DNA of 64,000 bases from PWQG01 sp050486205 (GTDB lineage: Bacteria > Pseudomonadota > Gammaproteobacteria > Pseudomonadales > Pseudohongiellaceae), in the NCBI GenBank assembly GCA_050486205.1, contig JBJHCW010000005.1:313972-377971 (forward strand), given 5' to 3'. The translations under genes and the position numbers were made by a program. Numbering within the stretch: the first letter of the stretch is position 1; the number at the start of each line of letters is the position of its first letter. Shown piece after piece: positions 42,928-52,345 of the stretch. The notes under the pieces were generated by a model. It had not been told where the DNA came from, did not search any database, and saw nothing but the letters and a program-made list of their open reading frames with translations.

Positions 42928-43497
42928 ATGACAATCAAATCCGACAAATGGATTCGCAGGATGGCCGCTGAACACGGAATGATCGACCCGTTTGAGCCAG
43001 GCCAGATTCGATACGTGGATGGCAACAAGGTGATTTCCTACGGCACGTCAAGTTATGGATATGACGTGCGCTGCGCTACTGAATTCAAGATCTTCACCAA
43101 CGTACATACCACCAATGTGGTCGACCCCAAGAATTTTGATGAAGGCAGCTTTGTCAGTATCGACGAGCCGTACTGCATCATTCCTCCGAACTCCTTCGCC
43201 CTGGCGCGGACCATCGAGTACTTCCGCATTCCCAGTGATGTCCTGACGGTGTGTCTGGGCAAGTCCACCTATGCCCGCTGCGGCATCATTGTCAATGTGA
43301 CACCGCTGGAGCCCGAATGGGAAGGACATGTGACTCTGGAGTTCTCCAATACCACACCGCTGCCGGCGAAAATCTACGCCAACGAGGGTGTGGCGCAGAT
43401 GCTGTTCTACCAGTCGGATGAGCAGTGTGAAGTGACCTATCGCCAGCGTGGCGGCAAGTACATGGGCCAGACCGGCGTCACACCGCCAAGAGCCTGA
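42928..43497 (+). CDS. dcd: dCTP deaminase
   Basis: A 189-residue trimeric enzyme converting dCTP to dUTP for thymidylate synthesis. GKSTYARCGIIVNVTPLEPEW carries the catalytic Arg and Glu region (cited by parts: STYARCG and TPLEPEWEG); ISYGTSSYGYDVR is the N-terminal signature, and the C-terminal YRQRGGKYMGQTG closes over substrate. AGGGGAA precedes the ATG. A hairpin terminator follows, separating it from the flagellar cluster. Confidence 0.96.
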   Translation: MTIKSDKWIRRMAAEHGMIDPFEPGQIRYVDGNKVISYGTSSYGYDVRCATEFKIFTNVHTTNVVDPKNFDEGSFVSIDEPYCIIPPNSFALARTIEYFRIPSDVLTVCLGKSTYARCGIIVNVTPLEPEWEGHVTLEFSNTTPLPAKIYANEGVAQMLFYQSDEQCEVTYRQRGGKYMGQTGVTPPRA

Positions 43498-43532
43498 CGT
43501 AGACGTCAACATCCTGTCCCGAATCCCTCCGA

Positions 43533-43562
43533 AGCGGTCAATTATTTGACCGCTGACCTTTT
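43533..43562 (+). terminator. terminator after dcd
   Basis: AGCGGTCAA-TTAT-TTGACCGCT, a 9-base perfect stem, followed by GACC and TTTT, ends the dcd unit ahead of the flagellar promoter. Confidence 0.7.
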
Positions 43563-43602
43563 CTGATTTCCCAAGTTGTTGTTTTTAAAGCCTTATGCTT
43601 TC

Positions 43603-43618
43603 TGGCATAGAGATTGCT
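43603..43618 (+). promoter_or_regulatory. sigma-54 promoter of fleSR
   Basis: TGGCAT-AGAGA-TTGCT matches the sigma-54 consensus TGGCAC-N5-TTGCW at all but one base, with the GG-N10-GC core exact. It lies 40 bases before the fleS start at 43658. Confidence 0.9.
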
Positions 43619-43657
43619 ATCTCTGTTCACAAGATTGTGGGTACGAGCGCAATAACA

Positions 43658-44914
43658 ATGAGTCAGACAGGGCAGGCTTTACTTCGGCGGCAAGCTGACG
43701 ACTTTGTCGTGGACGCAAGCACGCCCGAGGCGCTGCAGTCGGCGTTCAGGGCGTTCAATGAGTTGTCTCGCGAGCTCAGTGACAATTACCACGCACTGGA
43801 GCTGCGTGTCAGGGAGTTGACACAGGAAGCGGCGCGTGCGAATGCGCAGCGGCTGCAGGAGCTTTCGGAAAAGGAACGTCTGGCAAGTCGACTGGAAAAC
43901 CTGTTGCAACTATTGCCCGGCGGTGTGCTTGTGCTGAACAGCGAGGGGCGCGTGGCCGAGTGCAACAAGGCGGCGGTTGAACTGCTGGGAGAACCGCTGG
44001 CTGGCGAATTGTGGTTGGACGTCATCCAGCAGCGATTTTCGCCAAGAGCAGACGACGGACACGAAATTTCGCTCAGGGACGGCCGCCGCGTCAGTCTTTT
44101 GACTCGGTCCCTGAATGATGAGCCGGGGCAGATCATACTGATTACTGACCAGACTGAAACCCGTCGTCTGCAACAGAATCTTAGCCGGCATCAACGGCTG
44201 TCCGAAATGGGCCGAATGGTGTCCTCGCTGGCCCACCAGATACGCACACCACTTTCTGCAGCCATGCTCTACAGTGGGCATCTTGCTTCGCACAAGCTCA
44301 GCGATGAGCAGTACCGGCGTACCGTCAACAAGCTGGAAAATCGTCTGCACAATATGGAACGCCAGGTGCAGGACATGCTGCTGTTTGCACGGGGCGACGC
44401 GGTACTGGATACGGTGACGGGAATCAATGCGCTGCTGGAAGAAACCCGAAGCGCAGCCGAGGTGCTGATGCGCGGCCCGAATATACGCTGCCACTGGGGC
44501 CATGTGGCAGACGATATGCAAGTGCGTTGCAATCGTGATGCGCTGATCGGTGCACTGTTGAATCTGATCGAAAACGCAGTACAGAGTGCCGGTGCAGCAG
44601 CGGTTCTGCATATTGAGGGGGTGCTTGTCCAGGAACAGGGCCGGACCATGGTGCGGCTCCAGGTCAGTGACAATGGCCCGGGCGTGGCACCGGAAATCAT
44701 GGACCAGGTGACCGAGGCATTTTTTACTACCAAGGCCCAGGGTACCGGGTTGGGTCTGGCCGTTGCCCAGATTGTTGCCAGGGCGCATGGCGGGCGCTTC
44801 TTCATTGAATCGAATGAGCACAAAGTCGATCCGGAGGCAGACATGCCAACTGGCACCTGTGCCGGTTTCCTGTTGCCGGTGATCGAACTGGAAAAAACTG
44901 GGAGTGATGGATGA
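43658..44914 (+). CDS. fleS: flagellar sensor histidine kinase
   Basis: A 418-residue cytoplasmic kinase. It has no membrane segment. An N-terminal coiled coil (~25-95) leads into a PAS domain (~95-170), the H-box SLAHQIRTPLSAAML with phospho-acceptor His193, and an ATPase domain with N box LIENAVQSAG, DNGPGV and GTGLGLAVA. It phosphorylates FleR. I chose ATG 43658; an in-frame ATG at 43595 lies upstream of the sigma-54 promoter and cannot be in its transcript. The stop overlaps fleR by four bases. The fleQ gene, next to fleSR in Pseudomonas, is absent here. Confidence 0.93.
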   Translation: MSQTGQALLRRQADDFVVDASTPEALQSAFRAFNELSRELSDNYHALELRVRELTQEAARANAQRLQELSEKERLASRLENLLQLLPGGVLVLNSEGRVAECNKAAVELLGEPLAGELWLDVIQQRFSPRADDGHEISLRDGRRVSLLTRSLNDEPGQIILITDQTETRRLQQNLSRHQRLSEMGRMVSSLAHQIRTPLSAAMLYSGHLASHKLSDEQYRRTVNKLENRLHNMERQVQDMLLFARGDAVLDTVTGINALLEETRSAAEVLMRGPNIRCHWGHVADDMQVRCNRDALIGALLNLIENAVQSAGAAAVLHIEGVLVQEQGRTMVRLQVSDNGPGVAPEIMDQVTEAFFTTKAQGTGLGLAVAQIVARAHGGRFFIESNEHKVDPEADMPTGTCAGFLLPVIELEKTGSDG

Positions 44915-46332
44915 GCAAATCAAGATTACTGATTGCCGAGGATGATTGGGATCTTCGCGAGGCGCTGGTGGAAACCCTGGCGTACGCCGGGTTCGATGTG
45001 CTTGCTGCCGAATCTGCCGAGCAGGCACTGGAGCTTTTGGCCAGTGAACCAGTGGATATGGTGATTTCCGACGTGAACATGGGCGCTATGGACGGTCACG
45101 AACTGCTGTGTCGTATAAGGGCTGGATTCCCGCTGATTCCTGTCCTGCTTATCACCGCGTATGGCAGCATCGGCCAATCGGTGGAAGCCATGCGAAACGG
45201 TGCTGTGGACTATCTGGTCAAGCCCTTCAAGCCCCAGACCCTGCTTGATACAGTGCGCAAGTATGTTGCGGTGCCCATGCAGAACCAGGGCAGCGAGTGG
45301 CAGCCGGTGGCCGAGGAACCGAGCAGTCGTCAGTTACTGCGTCTGGCGCAAAAGGTGGCGGTTTCCGACGCCAATGTGTTGATCTCCGGAGAAAGTGGTA
45401 CCGGAAAAGAAGTGCTGGCGCGTTATATCCATCAACAGTCAAGACGCTCGCAGGACACATTCATTGCCATCAATTGCGCCGCGATTCCCGAAAACATGCT
45501 GGAAGCAACATTGTTTGGTCACGAAAAGGGTGCATTCACCGGCGCCTACACCAGCAGTCCCGGCAAATTCGAACAGGCCGATGGCGGCACCATCCTGTTG
45601 GATGAAATTTCCGAGATGGATATAGGCTTGCAGGCAAAGATCCTTCGCGTGCTTCAGGAGCGCGAAGTCGAGCGCGTCGGAGGGCGAAAGACCATTGCCT
45701 TGAATGTGCGTGTGATTGCAACAACCAACCGTGACCTGCAGGCCTGCGTGGCTGATGGGAGTTTCCGTGAAGACCTGTACTACCGTCTGAGCGTGTTTCC
45801 ACTGCAGTGGCTGCCGCTGCGCCAGCGAACACTGGACATCCTGCCTCTGGCCGAGCGGATTCTGCAGCGGCATGCAGGAACCATGGCACAGTCTTCCGTG
45901 CATTTTGATGATTCGGCAAAGTCGCTCATCACGCGTTACAGCTGGCCAGGCAATGTGCGCGAGCTGGACAATGTCATCCAGCGCGCGCTCATCATGCAGG
46001 AAAATGGTTGTATCACGGCGTCCTGCCTGGGACTGGATCTGTCGGCAGCGGATGGCTGCAGTGCTGACAGATCAGCAGCCGGCCGTGCTGTGCAGGCGAT
46101 TGGCGGCCGGACTGAGCCCGGGTTGAGTGATGACCTGCAGGACAGCGCCAGTGTACTGGGTAGCGACCTGAAGCGGCGTGAGTTCGAGATAATCCTTCAG
46201 ACTCTGCGTGAGCAGGGTGGCCGCCGAAAGGAGACTGCCGAGATTCTGGGGGTCAGTGCACGCACATTACGCTATAAACTGGCGCGCATGCGTGATTCTG
46301 GCATAAATATTGAATCTCTGGTCAGTGCCTGA
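44911..46332 (+). CDS. fleR: sigma-54-dependent flagellar response regulator
   Basis: A 473-residue NtrC-family activator. Receiver residues are E10-D11-D12, D54 and Lys104 region (VKPFK). The AAA+ domain has Walker A GESGTGKE at 160-167 and the sigma-54 contact loop GAFTGA at 207-212. A Fis-type helix-turn-helix closes the protein (RKETAEILGVSARTLRYKL). FleR drives the middle flagellar genes with RpoN, and the sigma-54 site before fliL is an obvious target. Its start overlaps fleS (ATGA). Confidence 0.95.
   Translation: MSKSRLLIAEDDWDLREALVETLAYAGFDVLAAESAEQALELLASEPVDMVISDVNMGAMDGHELLCRIRAGFPLIPVLLITAYGSIGQSVEAMRNGAVDYLVKPFKPQTLLDTVRKYVAVPMQNQGSEWQPVAEEPSSRQLLRLAQKVAVSDANVLISGESGTGKEVLARYIHQQSRRSQDTFIAINCAAIPENMLEATLFGHEKGAFTGAYTSSPGKFEQADGGTILLDEISEMDIGLQAKILRVLQEREVERVGGRKTIALNVRVIATTNRDLQACVADGSFREDLYYRLSVFPLQWLPLRQRTLDILPLAERILQRHAGTMAQSSVHFDDSAKSLITRYSWPGNVRELDNVIQRALIMQENGCITASCLGLDLSAADGCSADRSAAGRAVQAIGGRTEPGLSDDLQDSASVLGSDLKRREFEIILQTLREQGGRRKETAEILGVSARTLRYKLARMRDSGINIESLVSA
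46299..46314 (+). promoter_or_regulatory. degenerate sigma-54-like site before fliE
   Basis: TGGCAT-AAATA-TTGAA lies inside the 3' end of fleR, 64 bases before fliE. The -24 element is good, but the -12 GC is GA, which usually lowers activity. Confidence 0.3.
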
Positions 46333-46377
46333 TCTGCAGTGACGGTGAATTGACAGTGACGAGGAGTTACACAGGGC

Positions 46378-46734
46378 ATGAATACAATCAATGACCGTTC
46401 AGACATCAACCAGGTGTTGATGCAGATGCGACAGATTCGCGAGCAGGTGGCATCACCGGCCGTACGTGCCGCGGAAACGGAACAGGTCGGAGCGGCGCAG
46501 GCCAGCGACCGGGTTGGATTTGCCGATATGCTCAAACAGGCCGTGGAGTCAGTCAACGATACACAGCTCAAGTCTTCCGAGTTGCAGACTGCCTTTGAGG
46601 CGGGCGACCCGAATGTGGATATTACCCAGGTCATGGTACAGATGCAGAAAGCCAGCGTGTCCTTCGAGGCTATGAACCAGGTGCGCAATCGCCTGGTCAG
46701 TGCCTATCAGGATATCATGAACATGCCGATCTGA
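46378..46734 (+). CDS. fliE: flagellar hook-basal body protein FliE
   Basis: A 118-residue rod-adapter protein joining the MS ring to the rod, exported early by the flagellar type III apparatus. The C-terminal helix VDITQVMVQMQKASVSFEAM and ending NRLVSAYQDIMNMPI are the family signature. It lies 45 bases after fleR, with GGAG upstream, and opens the fliEFGHIJ run. Confidence 0.94.
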   Translation: MNTINDRSDINQVLMQMRQIREQVASPAVRAAETEQVGAAQASDRVGFADMLKQAVESVNDTQLKSSELQTAFEAGDPNVDITQVMVQMQKASVSFEAMNQVRNRLVSAYQDIMNMPI

Positions 46735-46780
46735 ACCGCGATGCAACCCGGAACCAGTACAGTGATTACAGAGACTGAAT

Positions 46781-48463
46781 ATGGCAACAGCTAATACGCA
46801 GGCGGCCGTCGCTGCCGGCAACACATCAGGAAGTGCAGCGGGTGGTGGTGCCCGGACCGATTTCCTGGCCGGATTCAATCGACTGGATATCCTCAGGCAA
46901 CTGGGGCTACTGCTCGGTCTTGCTGCCAGTATTGCACTGGGATTTTCGGTTGTACTGTGGTCCCAGAAGGAAGACTACCAGCCGCTTTACGGTAATATGC
47001 GCGGCTTCGACATGAGTGAGTTGGCCCAGACACTTGATGAGCGCAATATCCGTTATCGAATAGAACCTGGCAGTGGCATGGTGTTGGTGCCCACGCGTCA
47101 GGTAGCCGACATTCGCCTGCAGGTCGCCAATGCCGGCGTGAGCCGGGACAATGGTTACGGGTACGAGTTTCTGGATCAGGACCAGGGCCTGGGGACCAGT
47201 CAGTTCATGGAGAACAATCGATATCGTCGTAGTCAGGAAGGGGAGCTGCAGCGCACGATCAGTGGCCTGAGACATGTGCAGGCGGCACGGGTTCATCTTG
47301 CCACTCCCGAGCGCTCGGCGTTCGTGCGCAATGCCCGCAAACCCTCGGCTTCTGTGTTTCTGACGCTTCAATCCGGCCGTCAACTCAGTGACATCCAGGT
47401 TCAGGCCATTGCCAACCTGGTGGCTTCCAGTGTTCCGGAAATGAGCCCGGAAGATGTCACCATCGTGGATCAGCAAGGCAATCTGTTGACCCGGAAGCGG
47501 GAGAATCGGGAGCTTGCCGTGGCCGCGGAACAATTCGAGTATGTGCGACGTTTTGAAGAAACACTGGTTGATCGGGTGTCGCGTATTCTGCAGCCGATTG
47601 TGGGTCCGGGACGGTTCACGGCAGAGATTTCTGCGGACATGGATTTCACCCGTATGGAGCAGGCCGCCGAGCAGTACAATCCGGAGGCAACGGTGTTGCG
47701 CAGTGAGCAGTCCATGTCCGAGAGCCGCAACGGATCTGTTGCCATGGGCATTCCGGGTGCGCTGAGCAATCAGCCACCCATCGAGTCGCAGGTGCCGGAG
47801 ACTGCTGACACCGCCAATGCCAACGGTGGCACCAATGAAGGCAATGCACGCCAGCAGGCCACGCGCAATTTTGAAATAGACAGAACCATCAGTTATACAA
47901 ACTTTGATCCCATTTCGCTGCGGCGCCTGTCCGTTGCCGTTGTCATAGATGCACAGGCAGCAGCACTGGCCGGAGTTGAAAGCTGGAGTGAACGCGATAT
48001 CGAACAGATTCAGGCGCTGGTGCGTGATGCCGTGGGTTTCAGCGCCACGCGTGGCGACAGTGTCACCGTTGTCAGTCAACGCTTTGCCACGCTGGATGTG
48101 GGGGAGATCGAGGCTGCGCCCTTCTGGCAGGAACCATGGCTTGCCAATGCCCTGCGTCAGTTGGGTGCCGCCATATTCCTGCTCTTGCTGGTTTTCGGGG
48201 TTCTGCTGCCGGTACTTCGCAAACTCGCCAGTGGTGGTTCGCGACGCGGACTGGCCGAACGCGGGCGCGATCAGGAGTATGCTGATCTGGACATTGACGG
48301 CATATCCGATGAATCGGTGACCCTGTCCGGCGGTGATGACATGTTATTGCCCGGACCTGATGACAGTTATGAACGACAACTGGGTGCGGTGCGGGGACTG
48401 GTTGCCCAGGATCCCGGCCGCGTTGCACAGGTGGTCAAGCACTGGATAACCAACGATGGCTGA
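46781..48463 (+). CDS. fliF: flagellar MS-ring protein FliF
   Basis: A 560-residue inner-membrane protein. Two membrane segments frame a large periplasmic part: ~45-65 (LLLGLAASIALGFSVVLW) and ~450-470 (LGAAIFLLLLVFGVLLPVL). The ring-building motifs lie between, including YRIEPGSGMVLVP and ARVHLATPERSAFVRN. The cytoplasmic C-terminus binds FliG. It overlaps fliG by eight bases. Confidence 0.96.
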   Translation: MATANTQAAVAAGNTSGSAAGGGARTDFLAGFNRLDILRQLGLLLGLAASIALGFSVVLWSQKEDYQPLYGNMRGFDMSELAQTLDERNIRYRIEPGSGMVLVPTRQVADIRLQVANAGVSRDNGYGYEFLDQDQGLGTSQFMENNRYRRSQEGELQRTISGLRHVQAARVHLATPERSAFVRNARKPSASVFLTLQSGRQLSDIQVQAIANLVASSVPEMSPEDVTIVDQQGNLLTRKRENRELAVAAEQFEYVRRFEETLVDRVSRILQPIVGPGRFTAEISADMDFTRMEQAAEQYNPEATVLRSEQSMSESRNGSVAMGIPGALSNQPPIESQVPETADTANANGGTNEGNARQQATRNFEIDRTISYTNFDPISLRRLSVAVVIDAQAAALAGVESWSERDIEQIQALVRDAVGFSATRGDSVTVVSQRFATLDVGEIEAAPFWQEPWLANALRQLGAAIFLLLLVFGVLLPVLRKLASGGSRRGLAERGRDQEYADLDIDGISDESVTLSGGDDMLLPGPDDSYERQLGAVRGLVAQDPGRVAQVVKHWITNDG

Positions 48464-49484
48464 TGCAACAGTTTCACCAAAAGCCTCTTTGGCGAACATG
48501 AGTTCGGTTGAAAAGGCTGCAATTCTGCTGATGAGCATGGGCGAGAAAGACGCGGCTGAGGTGCTCAAGCAGATGGGTCCCAAGGAAGTCCAGAAAGTGG
48601 GGGCTGCCATGACCACATTGAAGTCGGTGAGCCAGGATGCCGTGGAATATGTGCTCAACCAGTTTCTGAGTGAGTGTGGCACCCAAAGTGGTCTGGGCAT
48701 CGGCGCCGACAACTATATACGCAACATGCTGACTGAAGCGCTGGGTGAAGAGCGAGCCCGTGGCCTGCTGGATCGTATTCTGCTGGGCGGGTCCAGTGGC
48801 GGTATCAATGCACTGAAGTGGATGGACCCGCGCTCGGTCACCGATGTAATCCGCAACGAACATCCACAGATTCAGGCAGTGGTTCTCAGCTACCTTGAAG
48901 CAGATCAGTCGGCCAGCATTCTGGCCAATCTCCCCGAAAAGGTGCGGCTTGAAGTGATGATGCGTATTGCCTCACTGGAAAGTGTGCAACCCGATGCACT
49001 CAAGGAACTGAATCAGATTCTTGAAAAGCAGTTCTCCGGCAAGGGTGCCAACCCCTCAACGGTTATTGGCGGAACTAAAACCGCCGCCGAAATCATGAAC
49101 AACCTGGATGGCAATATCGAGCAGGAGTTGATGGAGATGATCCGCGAGACGGACGAAGATCTCAGCACCCGCATCCAGGATCTGATGTTTGTGTTCGACA
49201 ATCTGGCTGATGTGGATGATCGGGGTATTCAGGCGTTGCTGCGAGAGGTTTCATCGGAAGTACTCATCCTGGCACTCAAAGGTGCTGATGATTATCTCAA
49301 GGAAAAGATTTTTGCCAATATGTCCAAGCGCGCGGCGGAGCTGCTGCGTGACGATCTGGAAGCCAAGGGACCGGTGAGAATCGTTGAAGTGGAAGCCGCT
49401 CAGAAAGAGATTCTGGTGGTGGCAAGGCGAATGGCCGACGCGGGCGAAATACAGCTTGGCGGCGGCGGCGACGAAATGATCTGA
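48456..49484 (+). CDS. fliG: flagellar motor switch protein FliG
   Basis: A 342-residue rotor protein of the C ring, transmitting torque from the stator. The EHPQ motif that binds FliM is in RNEHPQIQAVVLSYLE. The C-terminal charged helix (SEVLILALKGADDYLKEKI) carries the stator-facing residues. It overlaps fliF by eight bases and is followed four bases later by fliH. Confidence 0.97.
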   Translation: MADATVSPKASLANMSSVEKAAILLMSMGEKDAAEVLKQMGPKEVQKVGAAMTTLKSVSQDAVEYVLNQFLSECGTQSGLGIGADNYIRNMLTEALGEERARGLLDRILLGGSSGGINALKWMDPRSVTDVIRNEHPQIQAVVLSYLEADQSASILANLPEKVRLEVMMRIASLESVQPDALKELNQILEKQFSGKGANPSTVIGGTKTAAEIMNNLDGNIEQELMEMIRETDEDLSTRIQDLMFVFDNLADVDDRGIQALLREVSSEVLILALKGADDYLKEKIFANMSKRAAELLRDDLEAKGPVRIVEVEAAQKEILVVARRMADAGEIQLGGGGDEMI

Positions 49485-49488
49485 CGGG

Positions 49489-50361
49489 ATGACCATGGAT
49501 AAACATCTGTTTGAAGGTGCAGCGCGCGTGCGGGCCGACGCGCTGACGTCGGTAACGGTGAAGCGATGGATGCCGCCGGAAATTGATGCGCGTGGCAAAC
49601 TGATACCGGTAGAGCCGCGAGAAGACAGCGTTCGTGAGCAACTGGCCGAGTCTGTTGAACGGGCGGCTTCGAATGCCAGGACAGCGCCGCCTGTTGCTGT
49701 CGATGCAGCGATTGTCGAGGCTGAGCTGGCTGCGGCGCGTGAAAAAGGCTTTGCCGAAGGTCGCCAGAAGGGTCTTGAAGAGGGCCGCAGCGCCGGACAT
49801 GAGGAAGGCTTCAGTAGCGGGCATGGTGAAGGACTCGCCAAGGGGTTGGCAGAAGGGCGCGAACAGATTGCCTTGCAACTCCGGCAGATCAACCAATTGG
49901 CCACCAGTCTCACGCATTCACTGAATCAGCAGGATTATCAGTTGGAACAGGCCCTGATGAATCTTGTTCGCGAGATTGCACGCCAGGTCATTGACAGGGA
50001 TCTGATGATGGATAACGCCGTTGTCATGAAGTTGGTACGGAAAGCACTCGATGCGCTGCCGCCCAGCCGGGACAATGTCCGTATCCTGGTCAATCCGGAT
50101 GATCTTCCCGTGCTTGAGCAGGCGATCCAGGAAGGTGGTGAGAACTGGCGTGCCTATGGACGCAAGGATATTGCTCGTGGTGGTTGTCGGATCGAAACCG
50201 ATCAGAGTGTGGTCGACTATACAACGGACTACCGGTTCCGGCGCATGATTGAGCAGATCATGGCCCGGGAGCTGGGTGATCCATTGCTATCGGAAGAAAC
50301 ACTTGAGCCGGCCCCGGCGCCGGTGGTTGTGCCCGTTTCACGCGAATCCACACAGGACTAG
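49489..50361 (+). CDS. fliH: flagellar assembly protein FliH
   Basis: A 290-residue regulator of the FliI ATPase. The central region (~85-125) has repeated Gly-containing heptads (EGRQKGLEEGRSAGHEEG) typical of FliH GxxxG helices. The C-terminal domain binds the stalk. ATG 49489 is used; an in-frame ATG at 49495 is equally placed relative to the weak GGGA ribosome site. Confidence 0.92.
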   Translation: MTMDKHLFEGAARVRADALTSVTVKRWMPPEIDARGKLIPVEPREDSVREQLAESVERAASNARTAPPVAVDAAIVEAELAAAREKGFAEGRQKGLEEGRSAGHEEGFSSGHGEGLAKGLAEGREQIALQLRQINQLATSLTHSLNQQDYQLEQALMNLVREIARQVIDRDLMMDNAVVMKLVRKALDALPPSRDNVRILVNPDDLPVLEQAIQEGGENWRAYGRKDIARGGCRIETDQSVVDYTTDYRFRRMIEQIMARELGDPLLSEETLEPAPAPVVVPVSRESTQD

Positions 50362-50367
50362 TGGCAC

Positions 50368-51816
50368 ATGAAACGGCAAAGTATTGCGCAACGCATCCGT
50401 CAGTACCAACCAACAGCTACGGCGCATATTCCTCCTGTTATTGAAGGACATCTGACACGTGTAGTCGGTCTCACACTCGAGGCGGTCGGCTGCAGGGTCA
50501 CCATGGGTGGGCGTTGTCTGGTTGGCAATGATGAAGCCTCAATGATTGAAGCGGAGGTTGTTGGCTTTGACGGTTCGCGTATATTCCTGATGCCGCTGGA
50601 TGATATTCGTGGCCTGCAGCCCGGTGCGCGTGTGGTGCCGGCTGCAGATGCGTCTCGTCTGGAAGTGGGCGCGGGATTGCTGGGTCGCGTTGTTAACGGC
50701 TTTGGAAAACCCATTGACGGCAAGGGGGCGCTGGATCTGATTGGTGCACACCAGGTACCGGAGAACAGCAGTATCAACCCGCTGTCCCGCCACCCCATCC
50801 GCCAGACGCTGGATGTCGGTATCACGGCCATCAATGCCTTGTTGACGGTTGGTCGTGGTCAGCGCATCGGGCTTTTTGCCGGCAGTGGTGTAGGCAAAAG
50901 TGTATTGCTTGGCATGATGACCCGTTTTACAGAAGCCGACATCATTGTGGTTGGTCTGATCGGGGAGCGTGGACGGGAAGTGCGCGAATTCATTGATGAG
51001 ATTCTCGGCGAAGAGGGCCTGAAACGGTCGGTGGTTGTAGCCTCGCCGGCTGATGATTCGCCATTGATGCGTTTGCGTGCCGCGGTCACCACAACACGCA
51101 TTGCGGAAGGTTTTCGCGATCAGGGCAAGGATGTGTTGATGCTGATGGATTCACTGACACGTTATGGTATGGCACAGCGGGAAATCGCACTTGCCATTGG
51201 TGAACCACCTGCGACCAAAGGGTATCCACCGTCGGTTTTTGCAAAGATTCCACAATTGGTGGAGCGGGCAGGTAATGCCGACAAGGGGGAGGGTTCCATC
51301 ACTGCATTCTATACAGTGCTGACTGAGGGTGATGATCAGCAGGACCCGATAGCCGATTCGGCGCGGGCCATCCTTGATGGCCACGTGGTGTTGTCGCGAA
51401 GCCTGGCTGAGCAGGGGCACTATCCGGCTATTGATATCGAGGCATCGATCAGCCGCGTCATGCCGGCAATCGCCAGTGACAAGCATCTGGCCGACGCGCG
51501 CGAGTTCCGGCGGATCTACAGCCAGTACCAGCAGAATCGGGACCTGATCAGTGTGGGCGCCTATAGCACGGGAACGGATCCCGCCATTGATCATGCCATC
51601 GAGCGGATGCCGCATTTCCGCCAGTTCCTGCAACAGGGGCTGGATGAGCAGGTGGTGCTTGATGAGGCAGTGAGCCGACTGAGCCGTGTGGTTTCCGCAA
51701 CTCCGGGTGCTGACGCCGGCAAGGCCGGCGCGGCCAATAATGTCACCGCCCTGAAGCCCAGAGCTGCCAGCGCCGGTGAACCTCAACGAACCACGGTGCT
51801 CGGCAGTAAATCGTGA
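50368..51816 (+). CDS. fliI: flagellum-specific ATPase FliI
   Basis: A 482-residue F1-beta-like ATPase powering export. Walker A FAGSGVGKS is at 170-178, with GERGREVREF and DVLMLMDSLTRYGMAQRE carrying Walker B. It lies seven bases after fliH and overlaps fliJ by four bases (GTGA). Confidence 0.97.
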   Translation: MKRQSIAQRIRQYQPTATAHIPPVIEGHLTRVVGLTLEAVGCRVTMGGRCLVGNDEASMIEAEVVGFDGSRIFLMPLDDIRGLQPGARVVPAADASRLEVGAGLLGRVVNGFGKPIDGKGALDLIGAHQVPENSSINPLSRHPIRQTLDVGITAINALLTVGRGQRIGLFAGSGVGKSVLLGMMTRFTEADIIVVGLIGERGREVREFIDEILGEEGLKRSVVVASPADDSPLMRLRAAVTTTRIAEGFRDQGKDVLMLMDSLTRYGMAQREIALAIGEPPATKGYPPSVFAKIPQLVERAGNADKGEGSITAFYTVLTEGDDQQDPIADSARAILDGHVVLSRSLAEQGHYPAIDIEASISRVMPAIASDKHLADAREFRRIYSQYQQNRDLISVGAYSTGTDPAIDHAIERMPHFRQFLQQGLDEQVVLDEAVSRLSRVVSATPGADAGKAGAANNVTALKPRAASAGEPQRTTVLGSKS

Positions 51817-52259
51817 AACGCTCTGCCAGGCTTGTGCCTGTACTGAAAATTGCCGACCTGGACGTGAAGAAGGCCGCACGAGCCGTTTCCTTCATGCAGA
51901 ACAGGCTTGTGCAGGAGCAGGCAAAGCTGCAGCAACTTGCCCATTACCAACGTGAGTACCATGAAGCATTGATACGCGACGGTCGCCAGGGCGTCAGTCC
52001 AGCACGGATACAGATGGTCAGCCGGTTCAGCAGTAACCTGGACAATGCGATGGTGCAGCAGGAGCGACAGATTGCAGCAGTGGCCGAACAACTGGACAAG
52101 GTCCGCGCGCACTGGCACCAGAAGGAGATACGCTTTCGTCAGCTGGAAAAGATGATGCAACGCATCCGCCTGGAAGAGCAGACCGTACGCCAGAGGCAGG
52201 AGCAGCGAAATCACGATGACTATGCGCGCCGCAGTGGAAAGAACTCTGGCTGGCGCTGA
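51813..52259 (+). CDS. fliJ: flagellar export chaperone FliJ
   Basis: A 148-residue, mostly coiled-coil protein with Gln/Arg/Lys-rich helices (MVQQERQIAAVAEQLDKVRA). It starts with GTG inside the fliI stop (GTGA). FliJ links FliI to the export gate FlhA. Sequence is poorly conserved in the family; the call rests on position, size and coiled-coil form. Confidence 0.87.
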   Translation: MKRSARLVPVLKIADLDVKKAARAVSFMQNRLVQEQAKLQQLAHYQREYHEALIRDGRQGVSPARIQMVSRFSSNLDNAMVQQERQIAAVAEQLDKVRAHWHQKEIRFRQLEKMMQRIRLEEQTVRQRQEQRNHDDYARRSGKNSGWR

Positions 52260-52345
52260 GTTCGTCACGGGTCTCGACAAGTTGGCAGACAAATTGCAAT
52301 GACACTGGCATGTCAGACGGCGGCCCAGGGGCCACGAGGTAATTC

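Noticed and set aside
46907..48079. 390-codon minus-strand frame inside fliF
   Set aside because: Shadow of fliF; no motif and no promoter or ribosome site.
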